DNA of 54,472 nt from Comamonadaceae bacterium (lineage in GTDB: Bacteria; Pseudomonadota; Gammaproteobacteria; Burkholderiales; Burkholderiaceae). Positions within the stretch are counted from its first letter, which is position 1. Every line of letters begins with the position of its first letter. The stretch lies in assembly GCA_947484245.1 (NCBI GenBank), contig CANKOT010000006.1:1-54472 (forward strand), written 5' to 3'. The notes beneath the pieces were generated by a model. The model ran no database searches, was not told the origin of the DNA, and saw only the letters and a list, made by a program, of their open reading frames with translations. Positions 46,432 to 54,472 of this stretch are shown here, in pieces. Made by a program: the position numbers and the translations under genes.

Positions 46432-48282
46432 GTGCATCTAGTTGTTGGTTCAAAAATGACGTCCAGCTCATCTGCATGGGTGACGCTCTCTGGCTTGGCT
46501 TTTCAAAAGGTGCTAGCTTGTTTGGTGCTGGGCTTATCGATCACGATGGCATTGGCCAGCCCAAACCCAAAAGCCAATCCCGCCGACCCAGGCAAGGTTT
46601 TGAAGGTGGCTTTTCCCGCTCCTGAGACGGGGTTTGATCCTGTTCGTGTCAACGACGTGTATTCCAACACCATCACGGCGGTTATTTTCCAGCCGCTCTT
46701 GACCTACGACTGGATGGCCATGCCCACTCGCTTGGTGCCAAATGCTGCAGAATCGATGCCACAGGTGTCGGCTGACCAAACAACTTTTACATTCAAAGTG
46801 AAAAAGGGTTTGTATTTCACGCCCGATGAGGCATTCAAAGGACAAAGACGCGAGCTTACTGCACAGGATTTTGTCTACACCCTGCTGCGTCATGCCGATC
46901 CCAAAAATCGCAGCCCCCAAGTCTCAGATTTGGATGACAAGATTTTTGGCTTTGCTGAATCTCGGAAAAAAGCCATCGTTTCTGGTCGATTTGATTATGA
47001 CCAAAAGCACCCAGGCATCTATGCCACTGATCGTTACACGCTTGTCATTCAACTGATCCAGCCCGATCGCAATTTTCTTACCCTGCTGACCAGTCCTTAC
47101 TCGGGCGGTATGGCGCGTGAGGTTGTTGAAAAGTATGGCTTTGAAGGCATCATGGCCAACCCAGTGGGCACAGGGCCTTATATTCTTGAAAAGTGGGTTC
47201 GGGGTTCCAAAATTATTCTCAGAGCCAACCCTGAATTTCCTGGCTTTGTTTGGGACTTTCAAGCTCCCAACAATCCTATCGAAATTCGAATCGCCAATCA
47301 AATGCAAGGCCGAAAAATGCCTCAGATTGGTCGCATTGAAGTGAGCATCATTGAAGAGCCTCAATCGATGTGGTTGGCTTTTAGTGGCAAAGAAATTGAC
47401 ACCGTCGGCGTGCCGCCCTCGTTCATTGAAAAGGCACTGACGCCCAACAACGATTTGCTTCAGACATGGGTTGCCCAAGGCGTGAACATGTACAGGAGCA
47501 TTGAGCCCGACATACGCTACCAATTCTTCAACATGAGGGACCCTGTGATTGGTGGCTATACTCCTGAAAAAATTGCCCTCAGGCGCGCCATCATCATGGG
47601 CTTTGATGTTGACGAAGAAATTCGAGTCATTCGAAAAGGTCAAGCAGTCAAGGCTCAGCAAATGGTTTCACCTGTCGTGGCCGGCCATGACCCCAACTAC
47701 AAGAGCCTTGTGAAGTTCAGCCCGCTCTCTGCCAATGCCTTGCTTGATCAGTTTGCTTACAAGAGGGATGCAAAGGGCTACCGAAACATGCCTGATGGCA
47801 AGCCGCTTGTGTTCACCATTTATTCCTCTACATCCTCTGTTGATCGCGAGAGGGATGAACTTTGGAAAAAATCGATGGACCGTTTGGGTATTCGACTCAA
47901 GGTTAAAAAAGACAAGTTCCCAGAAATGCTCAAACAGGGAAAGCAGTGCGCTATTCCCTCTTGGTCTTTGGGCTGGACGCGGTCTTCTGAAGCCGAATTT
48001 GTCATGAAGTTGCTGTACTCCAAAACCATTGGTCAAAACAATTACGCTTGTTTTGAGAGTGCCGAATACGATGCTTACTTTGAGCAACTCAAGCGTCTGC
48101 CTGATGGCCCTGAGCGCACCCGGGTTTTGCACAACATGTACCGATTGATGGAAGTCAATGGCGTATTGGGTTTGAGTTCGACTGGCATCGCCACACGACT
48201 GAGTCATCAGCGAGTGGAAGGTTTTCGCAAGCACCCCTTGATTTTGGGTGATTGGATTTACTATGACATTCAAAAACCATAA
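46432..48282 (+). CDS. peptide ABC transporter substrate-binding protein (second system)
   Basis: 616 residues, family 5 solute-binding protein. Signal peptide core at about 24-43 (LAFQKVLACLVLGLSITMALAS), then VLKVAFPAPETGFDPVRV and the ELTAQDFVYTLLRHADPK block. GAGGA at 46422-46426 lies 5 bases before the GTG at 46432, which supports that start; the ATG at 46456 would give a shorter signal peptide and is possible. An ATG at 46430, out of frame, overlaps the GTG and would stop after three codons. It is only distantly similar in wording to the binding protein at 5344. It heads the operon 46432-52078, behind a 180-base gap. Confidence 0.88.
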   Translation: MHLVVGSKMTSSSSAWVTLSGLAFQKVLACLVLGLSITMALASPNPKANPADPGKVLKVAFPAPETGFDPVRVNDVYSNTITAVIFQPLLTYDWMAMPTRLVPNAAESMPQVSADQTTFTFKVKKGLYFTPDEAFKGQRRELTAQDFVYTLLRHADPKNRSPQVSDLDDKIFGFAESRKKAIVSGRFDYDQKHPGIYATDRYTLVIQLIQPDRNFLTLLTSPYSGGMAREVVEKYGFEGIMANPVGTGPYILEKWVRGSKIILRANPEFPGFVWDFQAPNNPIEIRIANQMQGRKMPQIGRIEVSIIEEPQSMWLAFSGKEIDTVGVPPSFIEKALTPNNDLLQTWVAQGVNMYRSIEPDIRYQFFNMRDPVIGGYTPEKIALRRAIIMGFDVDEEIRVIRKGQAVKAQQMVSPVVAGHDPNYKSLVKFSPLSANALLDQFAYKRDAKGYRNMPDGKPLVFTIYSSTSSVDRERDELWKKSMDRLGIRLKVKKDKFPEMLKQGKQCAIPSWSLGWTRSSEAEFVMKLLYSKTIGQNNYACFESAEYDAYFEQLKRLPDGPERTRVLHNMYRLMEVNGVLGLSSTGIATRLSHQRVEGFRKHPLILGDWIYYDIQKP

Positions 48283-48295
48283 AGGGCATTGACAC

Positions 48296-49234
48296 ATGAG
48301 TGCCTATATTCTTCGCCGCATTTGGCAAATGATCCCCACCCTGGCTGGTGTAATTTTGTTGGTTTTCTTTCTGTTCAATTGGATTGGTGGCGACCCCGCC
48401 TACGTTTTAGCAGGCTTGTTTTCAAACCAAGAGCAAATTGACAGCATTCGCGCTGAACTTGGATTGGATCAACCCCTGGTTGTGCAACTTTGGATATTTG
48501 TCAAACAGGTTGCCACTTTTGATTTTGGCAACAGTTGGACAACCGGTGAGTCAGTTGCCGATATTTTTGCAACGCGCTTACCCGCATCCTTGACCTTGAT
48601 GGCTCCTTTGCTGTTGATCGAAACGCTTGTGGCGCTGGTTCTGGCTGTCGGCCTTGCATGGGTCAGGGGTTCTTCCACTGATCGAGGCACCATGGTGGTG
48701 TTCACGGCACTGATGTCTGTCAGTATTTTGGTCTTTATTATTTTGGGCCAGTACGTGTTGGCATATCGCTTAGGTTGGTTTCCCGTTCAGGGTTGGAGCG
48801 ACGATTACTGGAAAAATATCAGTACCTATGCACCGCTGCCTATCTTGTTGGGTTTGTTGGTCAGCATTGCCCCGAATACACGCTTGTTTAGAAGTTTTGT
48901 ACTGGATGAAGTAGATCAGGACTATGTTCGAACCGCGCGGGCTAAAGGCTTGTCTGAGCCGCGGGTCATGTTTGTCCATGTGCTGCGCAACGCCCTTATT
49001 CCAGTCATTACATTTGTCATCTCCAATCTGCCAGGACTTTTGTTGGGCGCTTTTTTGCTGGAGCGATTCTTTGGAATTCCAGGTGTAGGCCGTGAAATTA
49101 TCTTGGCTGTGGAGCGCAGTGATTTTCCGGTGATCAAGGCTGTGACCGTGTACGTTGCCATTGCCACCATGATCTTCAATTTGATAGGTGATGTTCTTTA
49201 TCGCATCACCGATCCTCGAGTGCAGTTGCGCTGA
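48296..49234 (+). CDS. peptide ABC transporter permease, DppB type (second system)
   Basis: 312 residues, opening MSAYILRRIWQMIPTLAGVILLVFFLFNW. About six membrane segments are expected. Coupling loop DYVRTARAKGLSEPRVMFVH near 211-230 and HVLRNALIPVITF follow the family. It lies 13 bases after the binding protein and forms a heterodimer with the next gene product. Confidence 0.92.
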   Translation: MSAYILRRIWQMIPTLAGVILLVFFLFNWIGGDPAYVLAGLFSNQEQIDSIRAELGLDQPLVVQLWIFVKQVATFDFGNSWTTGESVADIFATRLPASLTLMAPLLLIETLVALVLAVGLAWVRGSSTDRGTMVVFTALMSVSILVFIILGQYVLAYRLGWFPVQGWSDDYWKNISTYAPLPILLGLLVSIAPNTRLFRSFVLDEVDQDYVRTARAKGLSEPRVMFVHVLRNALIPVITFVISNLPGLLLGAFLLERFFGIPGVGREIILAVERSDFPVIKAVTVYVAIATMIFNLIGDVLYRITDPRVQLR

Positions 49235-49250
49235 GATTTGTTTACGTTTT

Positions 49251-50300
49251 ATGAATATGCAAAGTCAATCAAATGTCGCAAACAACGTGAGTGAAGGTGC
49301 GTGGGCGCTGGCTTGGCGACGCTTCAAATCTGACCGTGTTGGGATCTGGAGTGGCATTACTGTCATCCTATGCTTGGTCTTGGTCTTTTGCACACTGTTA
49401 GGGACTCTGGCCTCCGATTGGGAAAAGGAAGTGGCCATTAGCAATGCACCGCCTTCGTGGGCCATGAGTGGCCTGAAGGGAGATGACGGTGCTGCCGCAA
49501 CGGCTGAGATTGTTCTTTACGAACCTACACCCTCAGATGTTGTAGATCCCATTGCGCCGCAATGGGAGTTGGCACAAAAAGCTGTCAAGCCCGCAGGCGA
49601 AAAGGTCAATGCACTTTCAACGCACTTGCCGATGGGCTCTGACAAGTGGGGCAGGGATGTTTTGGCGAAGACCATCAAAGGTGCTGAAACCAGTATTTTG
49701 GTCGGCTTGGCAGCCGCCCTGATGGCCACACTGTTGGGCTCGGTGCTTGGCGCAGTTTCAGGCTGGTACGGAGGCGTTGTCGATGATTTGAGCAATTGGC
49801 TTTACAACGTGTTTCATTCCATTCCTGGCATCTTGCTCATCTTGGCCATTGCGGCAGTGCTCAACACAAAAGGCACCATGGCCGTGGTGCTTATTTTGGG
49901 AACCACAGGTTGGACGGGCACCTACCGCCTAATGCGAGGTGAATACCTGAAACACCGCAACCGAGATTATGTGCGTGCTGCGGATGCCATTGGCGCCTCC
50001 AACAACCGCCGCATGTTTGTCCATATTTTGCCCAACGTCAGTCACGTTATCCTGGTTCAGTTTTCACTGCTCACAGTGGCTTGTATCAAAGCGGAGGTCA
50101 TTTTGTCTTTCCTTGGGTTTGGTGTGCCGGTGGATGGTGTTTCTTGGGGCACTATGCTTACTGAAGCACAAAACGATTTGTTGGTAGGCAAGTGGTGGCA
50201 ATTGTTATCAGCCACGGTGGCGATGTCTATTTTTGTCACGGGCTTGTCTCTTCTTACAGACTCACTGAGGGATGCTTTAGATCCCAAAGTGATCCATTGA
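49251..50300 (+). CDS. peptide ABC transporter permease, DppC type, with long first periplasmic loop
   Basis: 349 residues, about 35 more than the counterpart at 8070. After the first membrane helix (about 34-52) comes a long periplasmic stretch (about 53-128, containing two PTPSDVV/PIAPQWE-like segments) before the family signature LPMGSDKWGRDVLAK. Coupling loop DYVRAADAIGASNNRRMFVH and HILPNVSHVILV are normal. The enlarged loop could contact the matching binding protein. The ATG at 49251 is preferred over frame extensions that lie within the preceding gene. Confidence 0.9.
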   Translation: MNMQSQSNVANNVSEGAWALAWRRFKSDRVGIWSGITVILCLVLVFCTLLGTLASDWEKEVAISNAPPSWAMSGLKGDDGAAATAEIVLYEPTPSDVVDPIAPQWELAQKAVKPAGEKVNALSTHLPMGSDKWGRDVLAKTIKGAETSILVGLAAALMATLLGSVLGAVSGWYGGVVDDLSNWLYNVFHSIPGILLILAIAAVLNTKGTMAVVLILGTTGWTGTYRLMRGEYLKHRNRDYVRAADAIGASNNRRMFVHILPNVSHVILVQFSLLTVACIKAEVILSFLGFGVPVDGVSWGTMLTEAQNDLLVGKWWQLLSATVAMSIFVTGLSLLTDSLRDALDPKVIH

Positions 50301-50314
50301 GTTTTATGGATTGA

Positions 50315-52078
50315 ATGCTTTTCATGGCGACACGCAGACCCCCTCCACCTATCGCTCAAATTTCTGACAATTTGTTGGAAGTGAAGAACCTCACGGTCGA
50401 TTTCATCAGTGCATCCAAAGCACCGGTTCGAGCGGTGGAAGAAGTTTCTTTTGTGATTCCCCGAGAAAGAACAGTTGCATTGGTTGGTGAGTCTGGCAGT
50501 GGTAAGTCTGTCAGTGCTTTGGCCATCATGGGTTTATTGCCGCCCCAAAATGCCAAAGTAGCCCTGCATTCTTCTATTGAGTATGACAACCGATCTTTGT
50601 TAAATCTCTCAAGGTCTGAATGGCAATTGATTCGGGGTTCCCGCATTGCCATGATTTTTCAAGACCCGATGACGTCTTTGAATCCTGTTTACACCGTGGG
50701 TTTTCAGCTGGCAGAGATGTTGAAAATTCACAAGAACATGCCCAACAAAGAGGCCGCCTTGCGAGCCTGTGACCTTCTTGAAGAAGTGGGAATTCCAGAA
50801 CCTCGAAAACGCGTCAATGCCTATCCACACGAGTTGTCTGGTGGCCAACAACAAAGGGTCATGATTGCCATGGCGCTGGCTTGCGAGCCTGAGCTTTTGA
50901 TTGCTGACGAGCCCACCACCGCCTTGGATGTGACGGTGCAACGGCAAATTTTGTTGCTCCTCGCGCAATTGCGTGAGAGGCGTCGAATGGCCATGCTGTT
51001 CATTACCCATGATCTCGGGTTGGTAAGTGAAGTAGCAGACCAAGCCGTGGTGATGCGCAAGGGCACAGTGCGCGAAGCCGGACCCGTCAGAACACTGTTT
51101 ACCCAACCGCAAGACCCTTACACCAAGGCACTTCTAAGCTGCCGCCCAAGCGTCGAGCGTCAGGGGCTAAGGCTCTTGACCATTGACGATTGGATGTCTG
51201 CCAATAGCTCCGAAGAGGTGGTGGCTTCTTCTGTCTCCCGTTCAGTGGAGCCCATTGCCGTTGTCAATTCGTCTGATTCAGGCAAGCCCTTGTTGGAAGT
51301 TCAGGGCTTGCGAAAAGTTTTCAAACGTTCTGGACCATGGTTTCAAAATGATGACTTTGTCGCGGTTGAGAATGTCAGTTTCCAGCTAATGAGGGGGCAG
51401 ACTGTCGGGTTGGTTGGTGAGTCTGGCTCGGGTAAAACCACCATTGGCTTGTGCATGTTAAGGCTGCACGAGGCTACGGCTGGCAAGGTTCTCTACGAAG
51501 GCAAAAACTTGCTGGACATGTCCAGTAAAGAGTTTTCAACATACAAACGCAGGCTGCAGATTGTTTTTCAAAATCCGTATGCTTCTTTAAATCCCCGCTT
51601 TACGGTTGGGGAAATTTTGAGTGAACCGATGCAGCTTCACGGAATTGGTTTGAACAGCGCCGACTGGGAGAAGAAATCTTTGTCTTTGTTAGACAAAGTG
51701 GGAATGCCTGCTTCTGCACTCAAACGCTATCCATTTGAATTTTCTGGCGGGCAACGCCAGCGAATTGCCATTGCACGCTCTTTGAGTTTATCGCCCGAGG
51801 TGGTGGTCTTGGATGAAGCTGTGTCTGCTTTGGATGTTTCTGTTCAAGCACAAGTACTGAACTTGCTGAAGGATTTGCAAAAAGATTTGGGATTGAGCTA
51901 TTTGTTCATTTCCCACGATTTGGAAGTTGTGCGATACATGTCTGACTCCTTGCTTGTGATGAACAAAGGCCAAGTTGTGGAGCAGGGCGATGCGGCCAGC
52001 ATTTACCAGCATCCTCAACATGCTTATACGCAAACATTGTTGGCCGCAGTTCCGAAGGTTCAAGAGTCATTCGCTTGA
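50315..52078 (+). CDS. fused double ATP-binding protein of the second peptide ABC transporter
   Basis: 587 residues with two complete ABC ATPases in one chain, replacing separate DppD and DppF. First half: Walker A GESGSGKS (about 63-70), [37 protein letters not shown]. The linker at about 290-325 is Ser-rich. Second half: GESGSGKTT (about 368), [49 protein letters not shown]. The design is that of YejF/GsiA-like proteins. ATG 50315 or 50324 are both possible. Its 3' end overlaps the convergent MFS gene by 19 bases. Confidence 0.92.
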   Translation: MLFMATRRPPPPIAQISDNLLEVKNLTVDFISASKAPVRAVEEVSFVIPRERTVALVGESGSGKSVSALAIMGLLPPQNAKVALHSSIEYDNRSLLNLSRSEWQLIRGSRIAMIFQDPMTSLNPVYTVGFQLAEMLKIHKNMPNKEAALRACDLLEEVGIPEPRKRVNAYPHELSGGQQQRVMIAMALACEPELLIADEPTTALDVTVQRQILLLLAQLRERRRMAMLFITHDLGLVSEVADQAVVMRKGTVREAGPVRTLFTQPQDPYTKALLSCRPSVERQGLRLLTIDDWMSANSSEEVVASSVSRSVEPIAVVNSSDSGKPLLEVQGLRKVFKRSGPWFQNDDFVAVENVSFQLMRGQTVGLVGESGSGKTTIGLCMLRLHEATAGKVLYEGKNLLDMSSKEFSTYKRRLQIVFQNPYASLNPRFTVGEILSEPMQLHGIGLNSADWEKKSLSLLDKVGMPASALKRYPFEFSGGQRQRIAIARSLSLSPEVVVLDEAVSALDVSVQAQVLNLLKDLQKDLGLSYLFISHDLEVVRYMSDSLLVMNKGQVVEQGDAASIYQHPQHAYTQTLLAAVPKVQESFA

Positions 52079-53325
52079 TTCAATGCCGGCAATTGTTTGA
52101 TTGACCTTAATTGCGGTCTAACATAGGCAATGGTGGCAACAAGCAAGGTGCCTATGCCTGCGCACAGCAAAGAACTGCGCATGCCAACATGCTCAGCCAT
52201 CCAACCTCCCAAAATGGCCCCTGGGGCAGCAGGCAAGGTAATCAACCAACGCATGGTGGTCGTCATTCTTCCTAGTAGTTCGGTGGGTGTGTAAGACTGT
52301 CTCAATGACAAAAAATTGACGAACAGCAAAGTTGCTCCCCAACTAAAGCAAAGCAGCATCCATGCGAACAGAACGACGCCAGGTAAGCGGCCTTCAAGCA
52401 AGAGAAGGCTTAACCAGCCGATGGAGGTGATCACAATTCCCAGAATCAGTGCGGGCCCTAAACCCAGTCGTTTAGAAATGGGCGGCCCAGCCATGCCTCC
52501 CAAGATTGAGCCAAGACCCATCGCCACAAAACTCAAGGCCACCAATGCTTCATCTAAGCCCAGATCTTTGACGGCAAAAATGATCTGAACTGAAAGTGCC
52601 ATTTGCGCAAAGAATTGCCATGCCCCGACTACGACGGCCATTTCAATCAGCATGTTGTGAGATCGAACAAAATTCAGTCCTTTCAAAAGCTCTGCTTTGA
52701 ATGACCGATCCTTCCAGGTGGACCTGGGCGGTACTTGTTCATGGATTCGGATGCCTTTGAGAATTGCCACCGAGCCAATGAGCAGAATGGCATCCATGAC
52801 AAGCGCCAATGGCGCACCAAACACTTTGATCAAAATACCTGCTAAACCTGGTCCCATTACTTCGGCCATCGAACCAGCAATGGCGTTTTGTGAATAGGCT
52901 TCAACCAATTTGTCACGCCCAACCAATTGGGTGAGAACCAGTTGTGAGGCTGATCCAGCGATGGTGTAAACAGCGCCAATGGCAAAGCAAACGGCATACA
53001 TCCATTCAATGGTGAGTAAATTGAAGGACCATGCAATGGGAATGGTGAGCAAAGAAAGTCCCATCACAAATTCACCCGCAATGTAGACCGGCAGCTTTTG
53101 CATTCGATCAAGCAAAACACCACCTGGCAAAGACAGAAGCACGAATGGTGCAATTTCCATGGCAGTCAGAAGTCCCATTTGAGTGGGAGACGCATCCAGC
53201 AAAAAGACCGCGGTGAGAGGCAGTGCTAGGAGCGTAATTTGCCCCCCTAAATTGCTAAACAAAATTGAAAACCACATCCGCTGGTAGCCAGGGATTTTGA
53301 ACAAGGGACTTTGAAAGATGTTCAT
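52060..53325 (-). CDS. MFS transporter (enterobactin-exporter-like MFS_3 group)
   Basis: 421 residues, about 12 membrane segments. It opens FKIPGYQRMWFSILFSNLGGQITLLALPL; the motif-A-like loop reads LPGGVLLDRMQKLPVY (about 67-82), with the usual Asp and Arg, and a second-half counterpart is AGPPISKRLGLGPAL. Proteins of this group export small molecules or drugs; the substrate is unknown. It is convergent with the peptide importer and sits downstream of the tRNA-Ser terminator, so it needs its own promoter in 53326-53376. Confidence 0.85.
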   Translation of the reverse strand: MNIFQSPLFKIPGYQRMWFSILFSNLGGQITLLALPLTAVFLLDASPTQMGLLTAMEIAPFVLLSLPGGVLLDRMQKLPVYIAGEFVMGLSLLTIPIAWSFNLLTIEWMYAVCFAIGAVYTIAGSASQLVLTQLVGRDKLVEAYSQNAIAGSMAEVMGPGLAGILIKVFGAPLALVMDAILLIGSVAILKGIRIHEQVPPRSTWKDRSFKAELLKGLNFVRSHNMLIEMAVVVGAWQFFAQMALSVQIIFAVKDLGLDEALVALSFVAMGLGSILGGMAGPPISKRLGLGPALILGIVITSIGWLSLLLLEGRLPGVVLFAWMLLCFSWGATLLFVNFLSLRQSYTPTELLGRMTTTMRWLITLPAAPGAILGGWMAEHVGMRSSLLCAGIGTLLVATIAYVRPQLRSIKQLPALNQANDS

Positions 53326-53376
53326 GCGGTTGAGAAATACCTAATTCAAACGGGTGGTGTGAAGCTAAAAAATAAG

Positions 53377-53412
53377 AAAACCCCACTAAAACGGAGTTCT
53401 AGCAGGGTTTTT
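53377..53412 (-). terminator. intrinsic terminator of tRNA-Ser
   Basis: Read on the minus strand, AAAACCC (from 53411) pairs with GGGTTTT (53383-53377), with an inner CTA/TAG extension across a 2-base internal loop. The stem is followed by a T-rich stretch (CTTATTTTTT). It separates the tRNA from the MFS gene on the same strand. Confidence 0.7.
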
Positions 53413-53416
53413 AATG

Positions 53417-53506
53417 TGGCGGAGCAGGCGGGATTCGAACCCGCGGTGGGGATAAACCCACACACGCTTTCCAGGCGTGCGACTTAAACCACTCATCCAC
53501 CGCTCC
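53417..53506 (-). tRNA. tRNA-Ser (anticodon GGA)
   Basis: 90 bases with encoded CCA. Acceptor stem GGAGCGG pairs with the 3' CTGCTCC (one G-T), discriminator G, anticodon loop CTGGAAA with GGA, long variable arm (GTGGG...CCCAC type) as expected for a class II tRNA, and GGTTCGAATCC T-arm. A -10-like TATACT lies at 53516-53521 on the minus strand; no clear -35. Confidence 0.96.
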
Positions 53507-53538
53507 TGACCTGTCAGTATAGCATTGGGGGCGATAAT

Positions 53539-53548
53539 CGATTAATCG
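53539..53548. promoter_or_regulatory. 10-bp palindrome between tRNA-Ser and the decarboxylase gene
   Basis: CGATTAATCG is a perfect palindrome in the 114-base gap between the divergent tRNA-Ser and decarboxylase genes, about where the tRNA -35 would fall. It may be an operator or chance AT-rich symmetry. Confidence 0.25.
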
Positions 53549-53620
53549 TTATGCATAAAGTCATGAAAATTCATTACACTTTGCGCTTCTTTATTTTTTC
53601 TCAGAACCAAGGCTGGCTCC

Positions 53621-54472
53621 ATGAAATTCCGTTTTCCGATCGTCATCATTGACGAAGATTATCGCTCTGAAAACACATCCGGTTTAGGCATCCGCGCCCT
53701 GGCGCAAGCCATTGAAACCGAGGGTTTCGAGGTCTTGGGGGTTACCAGTTATGGCGACCTTTCGCAGTTTGCGCAGCAGCAATCAAGGGCCAGTGCGTTT
53801 ATTCTGTCAATTGACGATGAAGAATTCACCCCCGGCCCAGACCTCGACCCTGCGGTGTTGAGCTTGCGTGCCTTCATTGAAGAAGTGCGTCGTAAAAATG
53901 CCGATGTGCCCATTTACATCTATGGTGAAACCAAAACTTCGCGCCATATTCCCAATGACATCTTGCGCGAATTGCATGGCTTCATTCACATGTTTGAAGA
54001 CACACCAGAGTTTGTATCGCGCCACATCATTCGGGAAGCCAAAAGCTATTTGGAAGGCGTTCAGCCACCATTCTTCAAAGCTTTGCTCGATTACGCAGAA
54101 GACGGTTCTTACTCATGGCATTGCCCAGGTCATTCAGGCGGCGTCGCATTTTTGAAGAGTCCTGTGGGTCAGATGTACCACCAGTTTTATGGCGAGAACA
54201 TGCTGCGTGCCGATGTGTGCAATGCGGTGGAGGAGTTGGGTCAGTTGCTGGACCACAATGGCGCCATTGGCGAAAGCGAACGCAATGCGGCCCGTATTTT
54301 CAATGCCGACCATTGTTTCTTTGTGACCAACGGTACCAGCACTTCCAACAAAATAGTGTGGCACCACGCTGTTGCGCCAGGTGATGTGGTGGTGGTCGAT
54401 CGCAATTGCCACAAGTCCATTTTGCACGCCATCATCATGACGGGTGCCATTCCCGTTTTCTTGAAGCCCACA
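53621..54472 (+). CDS. Orn/Lys/Arg decarboxylase, N-terminal part (partial)
   Basis: 284 codons are present, running open to the right edge. The N-terminal wing domain (about 1-130) is response-regulator-like: FPIVIIDEDYRSENTSGLG and SAFILSIDDEEF. The PLP domain then begins with SWHCPGHSGGVAFLKSP, FVTNGTSTSNKIVWH (phosphate-binding region) and VVDRNCHKSI. The PLP lysine lies beyond the window. The enzyme decarboxylates a basic amino acid to a polyamine or diamine; arginine, lysine or ornithine cannot be chosen from this part. AAGG at 53609-53612 precedes the ATG. Confidence 0.9.
   Translation, partial: MKFRFPIVIIDEDYRSENTSGLGIRALAQAIETEGFEVLGVTSYGDLSQFAQQQSRASAFILSIDDEEFTPGPDLDPAVLSLRAFIEEVRRKNADVPIYIYGETKTSRHIPNDILRELHGFIHMFEDTPEFVSRHIIREAKSYLEGVQPPFFKALLDYAEDGSYSWHCPGHSGGVAFLKSPVGQMYHQFYGENMLRADVCNAVEELGQLLDHNGAIGESERNAARIFNADHCFFVTNGTSTSNKIVWHHAVAPGDVVVVDRNCHKSILHAIIMTGAIPVFLKPT

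Noticed and set aside
46430..46441. Three-codon frame ATG-TGC-ATC-TAG overlapping the GTG start of the second binding protein
   Set aside because: Too short to support as a regulated leader; probably chance next to a good ribosome-binding site.

Overview
The window reads as a compact, gene-dense chromosomal segment of a betaproteobacterium. It is most likely from the order Burkholderiales, family Comamonadaceae (inferred from gene content, from the smc-zipA-ligA-def and pepA/lptFG arrangements, and from protein wording; the GC content looks close to 50%, low for that family, which would fit a freshwater lineage). There are 46 protein genes, two of them cut by the window edges, and 2 tRNA genes. 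No insertion sequence, phage, CRISPR array or rRNA is visible. No gene-free stretch exceeds about 180 bases, and many neighbours overlap by 4 bases (ATGA).

Positions 1-12664 form a nutrient-scavenging region: the tail of a Bug/TctC-type solute-binding protein, a cupin protein behind a striking inverted repeat, two M20-family metallohydrolases, a DUF1993 protein, an M14-type aspartoacylase/desuccinylase-like enzyme, a complete dipeptide/oligopeptide ABC importer (binding protein, two permeases, two ATPases), and a membrane-anchored FMN/Fe-S glutamate-synthase-like protein. A second complete peptide-type ABC importer (binding protein, two permeases, one fused double ATPase) lies at 46432-52078. 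Together they suggest a cell that imports peptides or acylated amino acids and trims them in the cytoplasm.

Positions 12814-25472 carry a secreted protein with a formylglycine-generating-enzyme/lectin-like tail, small DUF1840 and DUF192 proteins, an isocitrate dehydrogenase with a rewritten NADP-binding loop (the most unusual gene in the window), a GcvA-like LysR regulator, RNase G, MsbA, the tolB-pal-cpoB envelope genes, a YeeE/YedE sulfur-compound transporter and TcdA, followed directly by tRNA-Lys(UUU).

Positions 25591-44174 are housekeeping. A minus-strand operon dapC-dapE-prmB-yheS covers lysine/peptidoglycan precursor synthesis and ribosome biology. It is divergent from smc-zipA-ligA-def (chromosome organisation, division, DNA ligation, N-terminal deformylation). 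Then come a CysB-type regulator with a palindromic leader, a short CbiX/SirB-type chelatase, the lipopolysaccharide export permeases lptF-lptG, and divergent pepA-holC. Positions 44218-54472 hold oligopeptidase A, the second peptide importer, an MFS exporter, tRNA-Ser(GGA) with its terminator, and the first 284 codons of an Orn/Lys/Arg decarboxylase.

No wholly new multi-gene system was recognised. The best candidates for new biology are the divergent isocitrate dehydrogenase (14767-16023), the formylglycine-enzyme-like secreted protein (12814-13842), and several palindromic leader or operator elements.
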